Source of the DNA: Antarctobacter albus
Lineage (GTDB): Bacteria > Pseudomonadota > Alphaproteobacteria > Rhodobacterales > Rhodobacteraceae
Direction of reading: 5' to 3'
Assembly: GCF_900101505.1 (NCBI RefSeq)
Contig: NZ_FMZI01000008.1
Location: forward strand, 220,647-284,646
DNA: 64,000 nucleotides
Shown: one piece after another, positions 39,613 through 48,173 of the stretch
Position numbering within the stretch: position 1 is the stretch's first letter
Layout of the letters: every line of letters starts with the position of its first letter
Position numbers and translations under genes: made by a program
Notes under the pieces: model-generated
What the model saw: the letters and a program-made list of their open reading frames with translations, nothing else
What the model was told of the DNA's origin: nothing
Databases searched by the model: none

Positions 39613-39642
39613 GCCCCGGGCCTCGCACTGCGGGCCCGGGGC
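39613..39642. terminator. Hairpin between convergent hisG and GST genes
   Basis: 10-bp perfect stem GCCCCGGGCC / GGCCCGGGGC with a 10-base loop. There is no T-run on the plus strand, so termination strength is uncertain; it sits exactly between convergent genes. Confidence 0.6.
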
Positions 39643-39648
39643 GAAATG

Positions 39649-40494
39649 TCACTCGGCCTTGGTCACAAGTCCGGTTTCGAAATCGCTGGCGGCGTGGCGT
39701 TCCGGCAGCATGCCCTCATCGGTCCGGTTCACGAGGCGGCCGCGTTGGACCGCCGGACGCTCCAGGATTTCATCCGCCCAGCGCAGCACGTTGGTATAGG
39801 TTTTCACGTCCAGGAACTCGCCCGCGTTGTAGGATTCCCCGTGGACGGTGCGACCGTACCAGGGCCAGATGGCCATGTCGGCAATCGTGTAGTCTTTGCC
39901 CACCATGTAGCGGTTTTCCGCAAGATGCCGGTCGAGGACATCCAGCTGGCGCTTGGTCTCCATCGCGAAACGGTTGATCGGATATTCCATCGGGTAGGGC
40001 GCATAGGCGTAGAAATGGCCGAAACCGCCGCCCAGGTAAGGGGCGCTGCCCATCTGCCAGAACAGCCAGCTGAGCATCTCGGCGCGCTTTTCGCGTGGCC
40101 CTTGGAAAGCATCGAACTTCTCGGCCAGGTGCATCAGGATGGCGCCGGATTCGAAGACCCGGACCGGCTCCGGCCCGGACCGATCCACCAGCGCGGGGAT
40201 CTTCGAGTTCGGGTTGATCTCGACAAAGCCCGAGCCGAACTGGTCGCCCTTGCCGATGCGGATCAGCCATGCATCGTATTCGGCATCGTGCCCGGCGGCC
40301 AGCAACTCTTCCAGGAGGATGGTGACCTTGACCCCGTTCGGTGTGCCCTGCGAGTAGAGCTGGAACGGATGATCCCCGACGGGCAGTTCCTTGTCATGGG
40401 TGGCCCCGGCGATGGGGCGGTTCAGCGACCCCCAGGTGCCGCCGTTTTCCTTGTCCCAGGTCCAGACTTTGGGGGGCGTATACTGTTCGGTCAT
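39649..40494 (-). CDS. yghU: Glutathione S-transferase-like disulfide oxidoreductase (YghU type)
   Basis: 281 residues. An N-terminal extension (MTEQYTPPKVWTWDKENGG) precedes the thioredoxin-like domain, as in YghU, then VKVTILLEELLAAGHDAEYDAWLI, the cis-proline segment PNSKIPALVD and ESGAILMHLAEKF; the helical C-terminal domain has YTIADMAIWPWYGR. YghU-type enzymes reduce disulfides with glutathione and have low transferase activity. An AGAAGGA site precedes the start. It converges on hisG. Confidence 0.92.
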   Translation of the reverse strand: MTEQYTPPKVWTWDKENGGTWGSLNRPIAGATHDKELPVGDHPFQLYSQGTPNGVKVTILLEELLAAGHDAEYDAWLIRIGKGDQFGSGFVEINPNSKIPALVDRSGPEPVRVFESGAILMHLAEKFDAFQGPREKRAEMLSWLFWQMGSAPYLGGGFGHFYAYAPYPMEYPINRFAMETKRQLDVLDRHLAENRYMVGKDYTIADMAIWPWYGRTVHGESYNAGEFLDVKTYTNVLRWADEILERPAVQRGRLVNRTDEGMLPERHAASDFETGLVTKAE

Positions 40495-40546
40495 GGCGCG
40501 TGTCCTTCTCATATCTCGTCGCAGAACCTATAGGTCCTGAAGCGAA

Positions 40547-41065
40547 ATGCCAGAGGGGGCAGGGGTGCACAAAGCATGTGCAAAGACGCAAGGGGCGGCG
40601 CTGGTGCTTGGGGCGGCAGTGCGCCCGGACGGGACGCCCTCGCCTGCTGTGGTGCGCCGGGTCGGGCATGCCGTCGCGCTTTGGCAGTCAGGTCAGGTGG
40701 GCCTGTTGGTGCTGTCCGGGGGTGTCCGCACGCATCCGCCAACAGAGGCCGAGGTCATGGCACGGCTCTGCCGCGAGGCGGGCGTGCCGGACGCGGCCCT
40801 GCTGCTGGAAACCCGCGCGCTGACCACCGAGGAGAACATGCGTCTTGCGCAACCTTTGCTGGCCGGGCTGGGTTGCCAGGACGTGGTGATCGTGACCGAC
40901 AGGTACCACGCCGCGCGGGCGCGGCTGGTGGCGCAGCGGGTTGGGTTGCGGGCAACGGCCAGTTGCCCGCGTTTGACGGGCGCCCCGATGTCGCGCGTGC
41001 TGCGTGCCTGGGCGCGCGAGGCGGTGGCGCTTGGCTGGTACTGGCTGCGCGGGGCCGGACGCTGA
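40547..41065 (+). CDS. YdcF family (DUF218) protein
   Basis: 172 residues with the DUF218 fold: ALVLGAAVRPDGTPSPAVVRRV, LLVLSGGVRTHPPTEAEVM, ETRALTTEENM and VVIVTDRYHAARARLVAQR. The family includes the vancomycin-resistance-related SanA/ElyC proteins and E. coli YdcF, which binds SAM; exact function unknown. There is no clear signal peptide, so it is probably cytoplasmic here. Confidence 0.87.
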   Translation: MPEGAGVHKACAKTQGAALVLGAAVRPDGTPSPAVVRRVGHAVALWQSGQVGLLVLSGGVRTHPPTEAEVMARLCREAGVPDAALLLETRALTTEENMRLAQPLLAGLGCQDVVIVTDRYHAARARLVAQRVGLRATASCPRLTGAPMSRVLRAWAREAVALGWYWLRGAGR

Positions 41066-41080
41066 TCCGGCCCCGCCACG

Positions 41081-41470
41081 TCATCCGGGCAGGATGACCT
41101 CGATGTATTGCATGTAGCCGTTCTGGCCGTAGACGTTGACGATCACATGCATGTTGCCGCGCATGATCGCATTGGCCACATGTGGCGGCATGTAGCCGTT
41201 GTTGACCATCTGCTCCAGCCGAGCGCGTGCATTGATGTCTCCAAAGTAGGGATCCCACTGGTCCCCGTATTGCGAGATCCCAAAGCGGTGGTAGTTGGCC
41301 CGGTCCTGACGCAGAACCTGTGCCGGTGTGCTTAGCCGGACGCCATTGGAATTGTAGAGATCCTGCTGCCCGATGAAGGCGTTGTAGGACCCAATCAACT
41401 GCTGCGCCTGCACTGCGGCGGGCGCCAGCAACACGCAGGCAAGAGCGGAAAGAAGGAAACGGCGCTTCAT
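41081..41470 (-). CDS. Exported hypothetical protein
   Basis: 129 residues with a clear Sec signal peptide (MKRRFLLSALACVLLAPAAV, cleavage after VQAQ). The mature part is Asn/Tyr/Gln-rich with VNNGYMPPHVANAIMRGNMHVIVNVYGQ. No cysteine in the mature protein and no lipobox. I do not recognise the family. Convergent with ydcF. Confidence 0.7.
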   Translation of the reverse strand: MKRRFLLSALACVLLAPAAVQAQQLIGSYNAFIGQQDLYNSNGVRLSTPAQVLRQDRANYHRFGISQYGDQWDPYFGDINARARLEQMVNNGYMPPHVANAIMRGNMHVIVNVYGQNGYMQYIEVILPG

Positions 41471-41553
41471 GATGGCCTCCCGTCATCTGTTGGCGATAGC
41501 AAGAGTCTAGCACCGGTTTGACAATCGCACCTTGATGCAGGCCAAGCCCGGGA

Positions 41554-41985
41554 TCAGAGCACGCCGATTTCGGCCAAGGCTCCGGCCAGTTCGGGGGGCA
41601 GCGGCTCTTCTTCCGCCCGGCTTCCCGGCAGGTCGGGCGGGGCGTCGGCGGCGGCGAGGTAGCGCCAGCCCTGGAACGCGCGCTTGGGCGCGGCAGCGGT
41701 GCGGGTAATCTCCGGGTCCAGCACAAGGGCGCAGCGGTTGATCCCGTCCGCGCCCGTGACCGGGTCAAGCCGCAGGATACGTTGGCGGCACTGGATCAGC
41801 CCCTTGATCACCCAGTAGATCGAGCCGCCGTTCAACACCTCTTCCTCGCGCCGGGGCCACATGCGGGTGATGTGTCGCGGCAGACCATCTTCGGTCTGGG
41901 CGCGTCGCATGCCTTGCCAGTCCATCAGGCTGTCGACGCTCTCCGTGCCCGCGCTGAGTTTTATCAGGTGAGTTGTCTTGGCCAT
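41554..41985 (-). CDS. DUF1489 family protein
   Basis: 143 residues from MAKTTHLIKLSAG. Family features: IKLSAGTESVDSLMDWQ, HITRMWPRREEEVL, GGSIYWVIKGLIQCRQ and the C-terminal FQGWRYL. DUF1489 is almost confined to alphaproteobacteria and its function is unknown; the motif pattern with Arg and Trp suggests nucleic acid contact, but this is a guess. Confidence 0.85.
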   Translation of the reverse strand: MAKTTHLIKLSAGTESVDSLMDWQGMRRAQTEDGLPRHITRMWPRREEEVLNGGSIYWVIKGLIQCRQRILRLDPVTGADGINRCALVLDPEITRTAAAPKRAFQGWRYLAAADAPPDLPGSRAEEEPLPPELAGALAEIGVL

Positions 41986-42285
41986 GTCATCCCCTTGGCT
42001 GCCAAGGATCATAGCGGTGCCTGTCTCGGGTTCAAGCCGGGGGAGGCGCGTGTTGATCCTTGCCTCAAAGTTGATCCGGATCGTGATCGTGGCCTTGTGG
42101 TTGCGGGTGGTGGTGGGAGGTCGGCTTGCTGTCTTTGGAATTATTCAACTACAAAAATAGTCGGTTACAATTAATGATAGGCTTGTGCCTTTGTGCTCGG
42201 GCTGGCGGTCCTGTCGGTGAGAGTGCCGATTTCTGTAGGTCGCTCCAGTCTTGGGGCGCAGTGGTATTCTTGAGGAGGAGCGGCG
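41986..42285. other. 300-base intergenic region, AT-rich towards its middle
   Basis: Divergent promoter region of DUF1489 and the SDR pseudogene. GC content drops around 42130-42180 (AATTATTCAACTACAAAAAT), unlike neighbouring DNA, and marks the left edge of the decayed zone. The GGTTCAAGCC near 42030 resembles a tRNA T-loop, but no cloverleaf surrounds it. Confidence 0.5.
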
Positions 42286-43021
42286 ATGAGTGTGTCGGAT
42301 GAGGTCGTTTTGATCAGCGGTGCAGCCAGGGGGATGGGCGCAAACGAGGCGCGGAGCTTTGCCGCCGCGGGTGCAAAGCTGGTGCTGGGCGATGTTCTCG
42401 ACGACGAGGTGCAGGCGCTTGCTGCGGAGCTTGACGAAGAGGCGGCCCTCGCGGTGCATCTGGATGTGACTAGGGCGAAGATTGGGAGGCTGCCGTCGCC
42501 GCAGCGGTAGCGCGTTTCGGCAGGATCGACGTGCTGGTCAACAATGCCGGTATCCTGCGGTTCTCGGGCATCGAGACCTGTACGGACGAGCAATGGGAGC
42601 AGGTGATCGGGATCAATCTTGGGGCGTTTTCAAAGGGATTTGCGCCGTCACCCCTGCGATGAAAGATGCGGGTGGAGGCTCGATCGTCAATATCCCGTCG
42701 ACGTCGGGAATGAAGGGCTTTGCCGATGTGCTGGCCTATATTTCCTCCAAGTTCGGAATCCGGGGGCTGACAAAGGCCGATGCTGTCGAGCTTGCGCCGT
42801 TGAACATCCGGGTCAACTCTGTTCATCCGGGGAATATCAATACGGATAAAGTCGACGACCTCTATCCCAATTTCAACCACGGCCCGATGAACCGCCTGGG
42901 CGAACCTGAGGAGATCAGCAAGCTGGTGATGTTTCTGGCCGGTGACGACAGCTCGTTCTCGACCGGGGCCGAGTTCGTGGCGGATGGCGGCGAGACCAGC
43001 GGTATGCCCAATTTGTTCTGA
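42286..43021 (+). pseudogene. Short-chain dehydrogenase, two frameshifts
   Basis: Classical SDR (3-oxoacyl-ACP reductase-like) split over three frames. Part 1 has LISGAARGMGANEARSFAAAG (cofactor motif). A one-base loss near 42474-42480 moves the frame so that AARFGRIDVLVNNAGILRFSG can be read, then another one-base loss near 42620 (should read INLWGVFKG) moves it again into NIPSTSGMKGFADVLAYISSKFGIRG (catalytic Ser and Tyr-x-x-x-Lys) and the end at ...SGMPNLF. A good GAGGAGG site precedes the ATG. Either a recent pseudogene or two sequencing errors; the decayed surroundings favour a pseudogene. Confidence 0.85.
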
Positions 43022-43152
43022 TGCCATACGGGTAGCGCCTCACAGCGTCGCCCTATTTCAAACGTATTCCGCGAATTCGATAATCTATGGATAATTGTAA
43101 TGCATGAACTGTCCGCCAGCCGGATCGGCCGTCGCGCTTGGCGTGTTCTGCC

Positions 43153-43884
43153 TCAATGGGCCGGCACGTACTCCAGTTCTGATGACAGGTCGCCGGCGGC
43201 TTCGATCAGGGCGGGAATGAACCCTTCCTCTGCCCGGCCCTTGAGGTAGTGGTCCTGTCCGAAAATGGTGATGGCCATGACCATCTGCCCTGCATGATCA
43301 AAGACCGGCGCCGCATAGGCCGAAATGCCGGGCACTGGTGGGACAACGACCGTTGCGTAACCGACCTCTCGGATATGGTCGAGTTCCTTGCGGGACATGA
43401 AGCGGTGGACGCCAACCCGCCCGCTGTCGGTCTTTTCCCGTTTCTCAAGGTTGATCGTGGCCTCGACCGTCGCTTCGGGCAGGAAGGCGGAAAAGACCCG
43501 GCCACTGGCAGTGCCGGACATCGAATAGACCTTGCCGGGGCGAGTGTTCATGTTCAGCTGGCTGCCGCTTTCCGTGACCACGGTTGGCCCGAAGGATCCC
43601 CAGACCACCAGGGCAACGTGCAGGGCCGTGCGGTCTGCAAGTTCCGTAACCGCGTCGGTGGCCAGGCTTATCGGGTCAATGGTGCGTATGCTGGTCACGC
43701 CTAGATCAAGCGCGAAGCGTCCACGGCGATAGTGGCCCATTTCCTCGTCCTGTTCGATCAGGCCGATCTTGCGATAGCTGACGAGGTAGGCATGTGCCTG
43801 GGCGGGGGCGAAGCCAGCGACCTGTGCAAGATACTTGAGCATCATCGGTTCGATTTCTTCTGCCATGGGCAGTCCGCTCGGCAT
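43153..43884 (-). CDS. IclR-family regulator, N-terminus probably truncated
   Basis: 243 residues. The effector-binding domain is complete (from about ISLATDAVTELADRTALHVALVVWG to the end). The N-terminal winged helix is partial: it starts at MPSGLPMAEEIEPMMLKYLAQVAG, so the first helix and about 20 residues usual in IclR proteins are missing. Just upstream on the same strand lies IS5 transposase debris, suggesting that an insertion or deletion removed the true start. An ATG restart is available but the product may bind DNA poorly. Likely once controlled the neighbouring SDR or deaminase genes. Confidence 0.7.
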   Translation of the reverse strand: MPSGLPMAEEIEPMMLKYLAQVAGFAPAQAHAYLVSYRKIGLIEQDEEMGHYRRGRFALDLGVTSIRTIDPISLATDAVTELADRTALHVALVVWGSFGPTVVTESGSQLNMNTRPGKVYSMSGTASGRVFSAFLPEATVEATINLEKREKTDSGRVGVHRFMSRKELDHIREVGYATVVVPPVPGISAYAAPVFDHAGQMVMAITIFGQDHYLKGRAEEGFIPALIEAAGDLSSELEYVPAH

Positions 43885-43990
43885 TGTCCTCGGACCAATG
43901 GCGGATCAATACCTCGCCATTGACGAGGAGGTGGATCTTGGTCGTGAAGCCACCACGCGAACGGCCAAAACTCTGTCGCGGAGTCCCCCT
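43885..43990 (-). mobile_element. IS5-family transposase fragment
   Basis: The minus strand encodes FGRSRGGFTTKIHLLVNG, a well-known IS5-type transposase segment, ending against the 5' end of the iclR gene. No other part of this copy and no terminal repeats are recognisable, so it is a relic. Confidence 0.7.
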
Positions 43991-44187
43991 TTAACGGGAA
44001 AATCACGGATGTGCGAAAACGAAGGCCAGTGGACCGTGCAGGGAGGTCGGCCACACTGCTGCCCGGCGAGCCGGCCGTGCGAAGGTATCCGAGCGTTCTG
44101 GGACGAACTGCCCCCCCCGCGCGCCCATTCTCACGTGCGTCAGTTTTGTGTGTGAAGGCGGCTCTTGCTTTGCCTTGTTCATGAGGA
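43991..44187. other. Junction region between two IS5 relics
   Basis: No gene recognised. Contains a long C run (CCCCCCCC near 44111) and GC-rich sequence without coding pattern. It separates IS5 fragments of opposite orientation. Confidence 0.4.
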
Positions 44188-44378
44188 GATACGCGAAAAG
44201 ACTGCGGATACTGCAAAGCGCTTTACAACCGATAAAAGCGCTGGAGTGACGGGGGCGTGTTCGCTCGGATCATTGCGGGCATGGCGTCCGAACGCAGCGA
44301 AGAAAAGACCGTCATGATCGACGCGTCCAAGCTGAAAACCTGCCATGCGGCGTCCGGCACTGCATCGAAGGGATTTCG
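44188..44378 (+). mobile_element. IS5-family transposase N-terminal fragment
   Basis: Plus-strand frame reads GYCKALYNR, a TAA stop at 44233-44235 (where Trp is expected), KRWSDGGVFARIIAGMAS and EEKTVMIDASKLK, the N-terminal half of an IS5 transposase including the first catalytic Asp in MIDA. It is the same subfamily as the copy at the right end of the window but in the opposite orientation. It runs in frame into adenine deaminase sequence. Confidence 0.8.
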
Positions 44379-44454
44379 GTCAACAGAGCCCCTCGATCAA
44401 CTGAAGAGATCTCTAAAAGCGTTCGTTGCGGGCGTTATTAAACGCTTTTCTTAC

Positions 44455-44956
44455 ACAATCCATTTCGAGGCGCAACTGACCCATCCGACCGCGTTGGCCG
44501 AGGCAATGGTGCCCTGCGGCACGTCGCCGATCTATTCGGAATGCCTCGACTTGCTGAGCGCGGCCGCGGATGAGGGCATCGAGGCGGCGCAGAACCTGTT
44601 TTGAGACCATGACAAGCCACCCTATCGCCTGTTCGCCTTTGCCCCGGGAAAGAAGACCGCAGCCACGGTCACCGAGGCGGTGCTGAACATGGAACCGGTG
44701 ATCGGGCTGGGCGAGTTCGAGCATTTCACCTACAGCTCCGGCAGCGAAGACGATTTCCGCAAGGCCACCTAGGTCCGCGAAAAGGGGGGGGCATCAACCT
44801 GATCCATGCGATCAAGATGGCGACGCTGAACTCCGCACGGTCCTTCCACATGGACGACAGGCTTGGTTCACTGATGCCCGGGCGTTACGCCGATATCGTG
44901 CTGACCGACAGCCTGTCGACCATCAACCCACGCTTCGTTTTCAAGGGGGGCGAGCC
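44455..44956 (+). pseudogene. Adenine deaminase-like amidohydrolase, degraded
   Basis: Fragments in order: IHFEAQLTHPTALAEAMVPCGT (metal-site region), then SECLDLLSAAADEGIEAAQNLF; an in-frame TGA at 44602-44604; then PPYRLFAFAPGKKT and VIGLGEFEHFTYSSGSEDDF; TAG at 44770-44772; a frameshift at an eight-G run (44784-44791); then INLIHAIKMATLNSARSFHM and GSLMPGRYADIVLTD. The N-terminus is replaced by IS5 sequence and the middle (roughly 100 codons) is missing. It must have encoded an AdeC-type enzyme converting adenine or a similar base. Not functional. Confidence 0.85.
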
Positions 44957-44972
44957 GCCGTGCGTCGCCGTT

Positions 44973-45586
44973 TCAGTCGATCGACGCGCCAAGCGCGCGG
45001 CGCATCTCTTCGGTGAACATCGACGAAGCCAGCCCATGCGCGCGTTTCTGTCGGCGGACCAGTGACAGGGTGTTGCTGCCGAAGGCGCCGTCGCGGATCG
45101 GGATATAGGTCAGCTTGCCCTCGCGGCGTTCCTCGAGGATGTCGAACCGGCTGAGAAAGGCGATCCCGCCGCTGCCTGTGGCGTTACTCTTCATCGCCTC
45201 AATGGAATTGGTCTCGAAGGCGGGGTTGACGTCCTGCCCGGAGGCGTCGAACGCCTCGGCCACGATCTGTCGTATCGGCATGGATTTGTCCGCGAAAATC
45301 AGCGGATAGGTGAGGCATTCGCTTAGCGGCACCATGTTCATATGTGCGATCGGATGTGCCGTCGAAACCACCGTGCCGAGTTGCGCGTTCATCCGGGGCA
45401 TGACTTCGATAGTCGGCGTGGGCGGCAGGTTGTAGGCAAAGCCCAGATCGGCCTTGCCATCCAGCACCGCCTGCAGCACGTGCTTGTTGATCGAGGGAGA
45501 GGCAGGTTAAGCCGCTCCCCCGCCGCGCGGATCGAGCCGGAGCGTGCCACCTCGTCGAGATAGCGCAAGACACGGGAATGCAGCAT
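44973..45586 (-). pseudogene. LysR-family regulator with internal deletion and frameshift
   Basis: The start region MLHSRVLRYLDEVARSGSIR with AAGERLNL is a LysR helix-turn-helix. At about 45500 it breaks: roughly 90 codons (rest of the wing, linker and first part of the effector domain) are missing and the frame changes. The remaining C-terminal effector half (LQAVLDGKADLGFAYNLPPT, then SIEAMKSNATGSGGIAFLS) continues to a normal stop. It is divergent from the CodA-like amidohydrolase and probably regulated that gene or the dead deaminase. Confidence 0.85.
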
Positions 45587-45785
45587 GAGGCGTCTCGGTT
45601 CATCGCCGTTCTGGCGGAGCCGGTATGCCCGAGCGGGAGGGGGGGCGTCCAGAAACGATTTCGGGCTACGGCAGAGGCCGGATCAATTATTGCGGATTTC
45701 TTATCAGTAAAAAAGATTATTTAATTTGTGAAAAGAGTATGGCTTGCTTAGTGTCCCCGGGAGTTTCCAACAAAAGGGCAAGGTC
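45587..45785. promoter_or_regulatory. Divergent promoter region before the CodA-like gene
   Basis: About 200 bases with an AT-rich core (AGATTATTTAATTTGTGAAA near 45714-45733) between the dead lysR and the amidohydrolase gene. LysR-type regulators bind such T-N11-A-rich intergenic sites, but I see no clear dyad. AAAAGGGCAAGG before the ATG is the ribosome site. Confidence 0.4.
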
Positions 45786-47084
45786 ATGGGCACCGTCGGC
45801 GATCAGCTTTCATTCTTTGCAGCCAACCGCGAGCGGCCGATCCTGCTGGCCGGAGGCCGCATCACCGGCGCGAGCGCGCAGGCCGAACAGGCCGATATTC
45901 TGATCGGCACCGATGGCCGCATCGCGGCTGTGGGGCCGGGCCTTGCGTCGCAGCCCGATACGGTGCGCGTCGATGTCTCCGGGAACCTGATTTCGCCCGG
46001 TTTTGTCGACATGCATCAGCATCTGGACAAGACCGGTGTGCTGCGCTTCACGCCAAATCCCTCGGGTACGTTGCAAGGCGCGCGCGAGGCTTTCGCGGCC
46101 TATGCCCGAACCGCCGGCCCCGAGGACATCACCCGGCGCGCCTCGCGGACAATGGCACGGTGCCTGTCGCGCGGCACCACCGCGATCCGCAGTCACATCA
46201 ATGTCGACAAGGATGCGGGTTTCAACGGGATCGAGGCACTGGCCCGGCAGCGGGAGGCTTGGGCCGATCGGATGACACTGCAACTGGTGGCCTTCATGAC
46301 TCCGCATCCCGGGCAGGACCTGGAATGGCTGGCCGGGAACATCGACCCGGCGGTACGTTTCGCCGATGCGGTGGGCGGCACTCCGGCGGTCAGCGAGCAC
46401 CCGGAACGCTATATGGACATCCTGTTCGAGGCCGCGGCCCGCGCAGGCAAACCCGTTGACCTGCATCTGGACGAACATCTCGACCCGGACAACCTGCATA
46501 TGCATGCGGCGCTCGACCGGGTAGAGCGTTTCGGGATGCAGGGGCGCACGGTGTTCAGCCATATTTCGGTGCTCAGCGCGCTGGAGCCTGACGCCGCAAG
46601 GGCGATCATGGAGCGGATGATCGACCTCGACGTGGGGGCGGTGACGCTTCCGGCGGCCAATCTCTATCTTCAGGCCCGCGACCGCACAAAGCTGCCGCCA
46701 CGCGGGCTGACCCGGGTGGCCGAACTGCTGCGCGGCGGCGCCAAGATCGCCACCGCCTCGGACAATATCCAGGATCCGTTTGTGCCGACGGGGTCGGGCG
46801 ACATGCTGGAAATCGCGCGCTGGACGCTGCTGGCGGGGAACCTGATGGCGGACGAGCTGCGCGACGTGCACCGGATGATCACCGACATCCCCGCCCGACT
46901 TATGGGGCTGGGGGCGAATTACGGCATCCGCCCGGGCGCCTGGGCCGATCTGGTGCTGACCGATTGCGAGGACACCGATACGCTGGTGGCCGGCGGGCCG
47001 GTCCAGTCGCGGGTGCTGGCGCGCGGGCGGCTGGTGTCGGAAACCGCGACGGTGCTGCCGCAGGCGATGGCCGAAACGGCCTGA
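45786..47084 (+). CDS. Cytosine deaminase-like metal-dependent amidohydrolase
   Basis: 432-residue TIM-barrel amidohydrolase of the CodA/AtzC group. Metal site: GFVDMHQHLDKTG (HxH), with a later His in DLHLDEHLDPDN, FSHISVL, and the catalytic Asp in SDNIQDPFVPTGSGDMLE, very close to the cytosine deaminase SDNxxDPF. Expected to deaminate or hydrolyse a pyrimidine-like or triazine-like ring amine. Start at MGTVGDQLSFF. Intact, although flanked by pseudogenes. The next gene, lysR, follows 23 bases later in the same direction. Confidence 0.9.
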   Translation: MGTVGDQLSFFAANRERPILLAGGRITGASAQAEQADILIGTDGRIAAVGPGLASQPDTVRVDVSGNLISPGFVDMHQHLDKTGVLRFTPNPSGTLQGAREAFAAYARTAGPEDITRRASRTMARCLSRGTTAIRSHINVDKDAGFNGIEALARQREAWADRMTLQLVAFMTPHPGQDLEWLAGNIDPAVRFADAVGGTPAVSEHPERYMDILFEAAARAGKPVDLHLDEHLDPDNLHMHAALDRVERFGMQGRTVFSHISVLSALEPDAARAIMERMIDLDVGAVTLPAANLYLQARDRTKLPPRGLTRVAELLRGGAKIATASDNIQDPFVPTGSGDMLEIARWTLLAGNLMADELRDVHRMITDIPARLMGLGANYGIRPGAWADLVLTDCEDTDTLVAGGPVQSRVLARGRLVSETATVLPQAMAETA

Positions 47085-47107
47085 CCGGGCCGGGAGAGGG
47101 GCGGGTC

Positions 47108-48031
47108 ATGAATGTCACGCTGCGCCAGATCCGCGCCTTCCTTGCGGTGGCCGAGCTTGGGCGTTTCAACCTTGCGGCCGGCGCGCTGGGGCTGACCCAG
47201 GCAGCGGTCAGCCTGCTGATCAAGGATCTGGAACAGGAGCTGGGTGTCCGGCTGTTCGACCGCCACACCCGCAAGGTGAACCTGACCGATATCGGCATCG
47301 AGTTCCTGCCCCAGGCGCGCAAGGCGATGGAGGACCTGGACCTTGCCACGCGCAGTGTCCGCGAACGCGCGCAGCTCAAGAAGGGCAAGGTGGTTGTCGC
47401 CAGTTCGATCATCTTTTCCTCAACCACGATTCCTGCGCTGATCGCCCGTTTTCTGGACCAGTACCCGGGCATTTCGGTCGGGTTGCGCGACATGCCCGAG
47501 GAGGAAATCCGCCCTGCCTTGCTCCGCAACGAGGCGGATATCGCTTTGGGGACCCTGCTGGACCACGACCCCGAGATCAGGTCGCAGCCTGTCAGCCAGG
47601 ACCGGCTGATGCTGATCTGTCGCGCCGATCACCCGCTGGCCGCGCGGCAGGCCATCGGCTGGACCGACCTGTCGGATCAGAAGCTGATCGTGCTGGCGCT
47701 GGACAACCCGCTGCGCCAGATCGTCGAACGGACCATGATCGGCGTCGCGCCGTACTTCCTTCCGGCCTACGATGTGCGCTTTTCCACCACTGCCATCGGC
47801 ATGGTCGCGGCGGGCCTGGGGGTGTCGGTGCTGCCGGAAAACTCGATGGAACTGACCTCGGCCGCTGGGGTGTGCAGCGTGGCGCTGAGCGATCCGATCA
47901 TCACCCGAGATATCTGCGTCATGCAACACAAATGGCGAAGCCTGTCGCCGCCCGCCGAACGGTTGAAAGAGATCATCCTCGCGGCATTTCCCGAGGCCGC
48001 TGCCGCGTCCCGACCCGCGTCCGATCCTTAG
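47108..48031 (+). CDS. LysR-family transcriptional regulator
   Basis: 307 residues, complete. N-terminal helix-turn-helix MNVTLRQIRAFLAVAELGRF through QAAVSLLIKDLEQELGVRLF, linker, and a two-lobed effector domain (KVVVASSIIFSSTTIPALIA; LGVSVLPENSM). Same orientation as the amidohydrolase and close behind it, so the two may share a transcript. Inducer unknown. Confidence 0.93.
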   Translation: MNVTLRQIRAFLAVAELGRFNLAAGALGLTQAAVSLLIKDLEQELGVRLFDRHTRKVNLTDIGIEFLPQARKAMEDLDLATRSVRERAQLKKGKVVVASSIIFSSTTIPALIARFLDQYPGISVGLRDMPEEEIRPALLRNEADIALGTLLDHDPEIRSQPVSQDRLMLICRADHPLAARQAIGWTDLSDQKLIVLALDNPLRQIVERTMIGVAPYFLPAYDVRFSTTAIGMVAAGLGVSVLPENSMELTSAAGVCSVALSDPIITRDICVMQHKWRSLSPPAERLKEIILAAFPEAAAASRPASDP

Positions 48032-48173
48032 CCAGCCCCACTAGAGCCAGCCGCAATCCTGCGTTCCGCCATCCTGGCGGGGCGCGTTTCGGGTTTCGTG
48101 AGCCAGCGAAAGTGCGTGCGCAAAAAAGAGATCGTTCCGCGTCAAATATCGTTCTTCTAGAGAGAGCGCATCA

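Noticed and set aside
42020..42045. tRNA-like T-loop (GGTTCAAGCC)
   Set aside because: No acceptor, D or anticodon stems can be folded around it.
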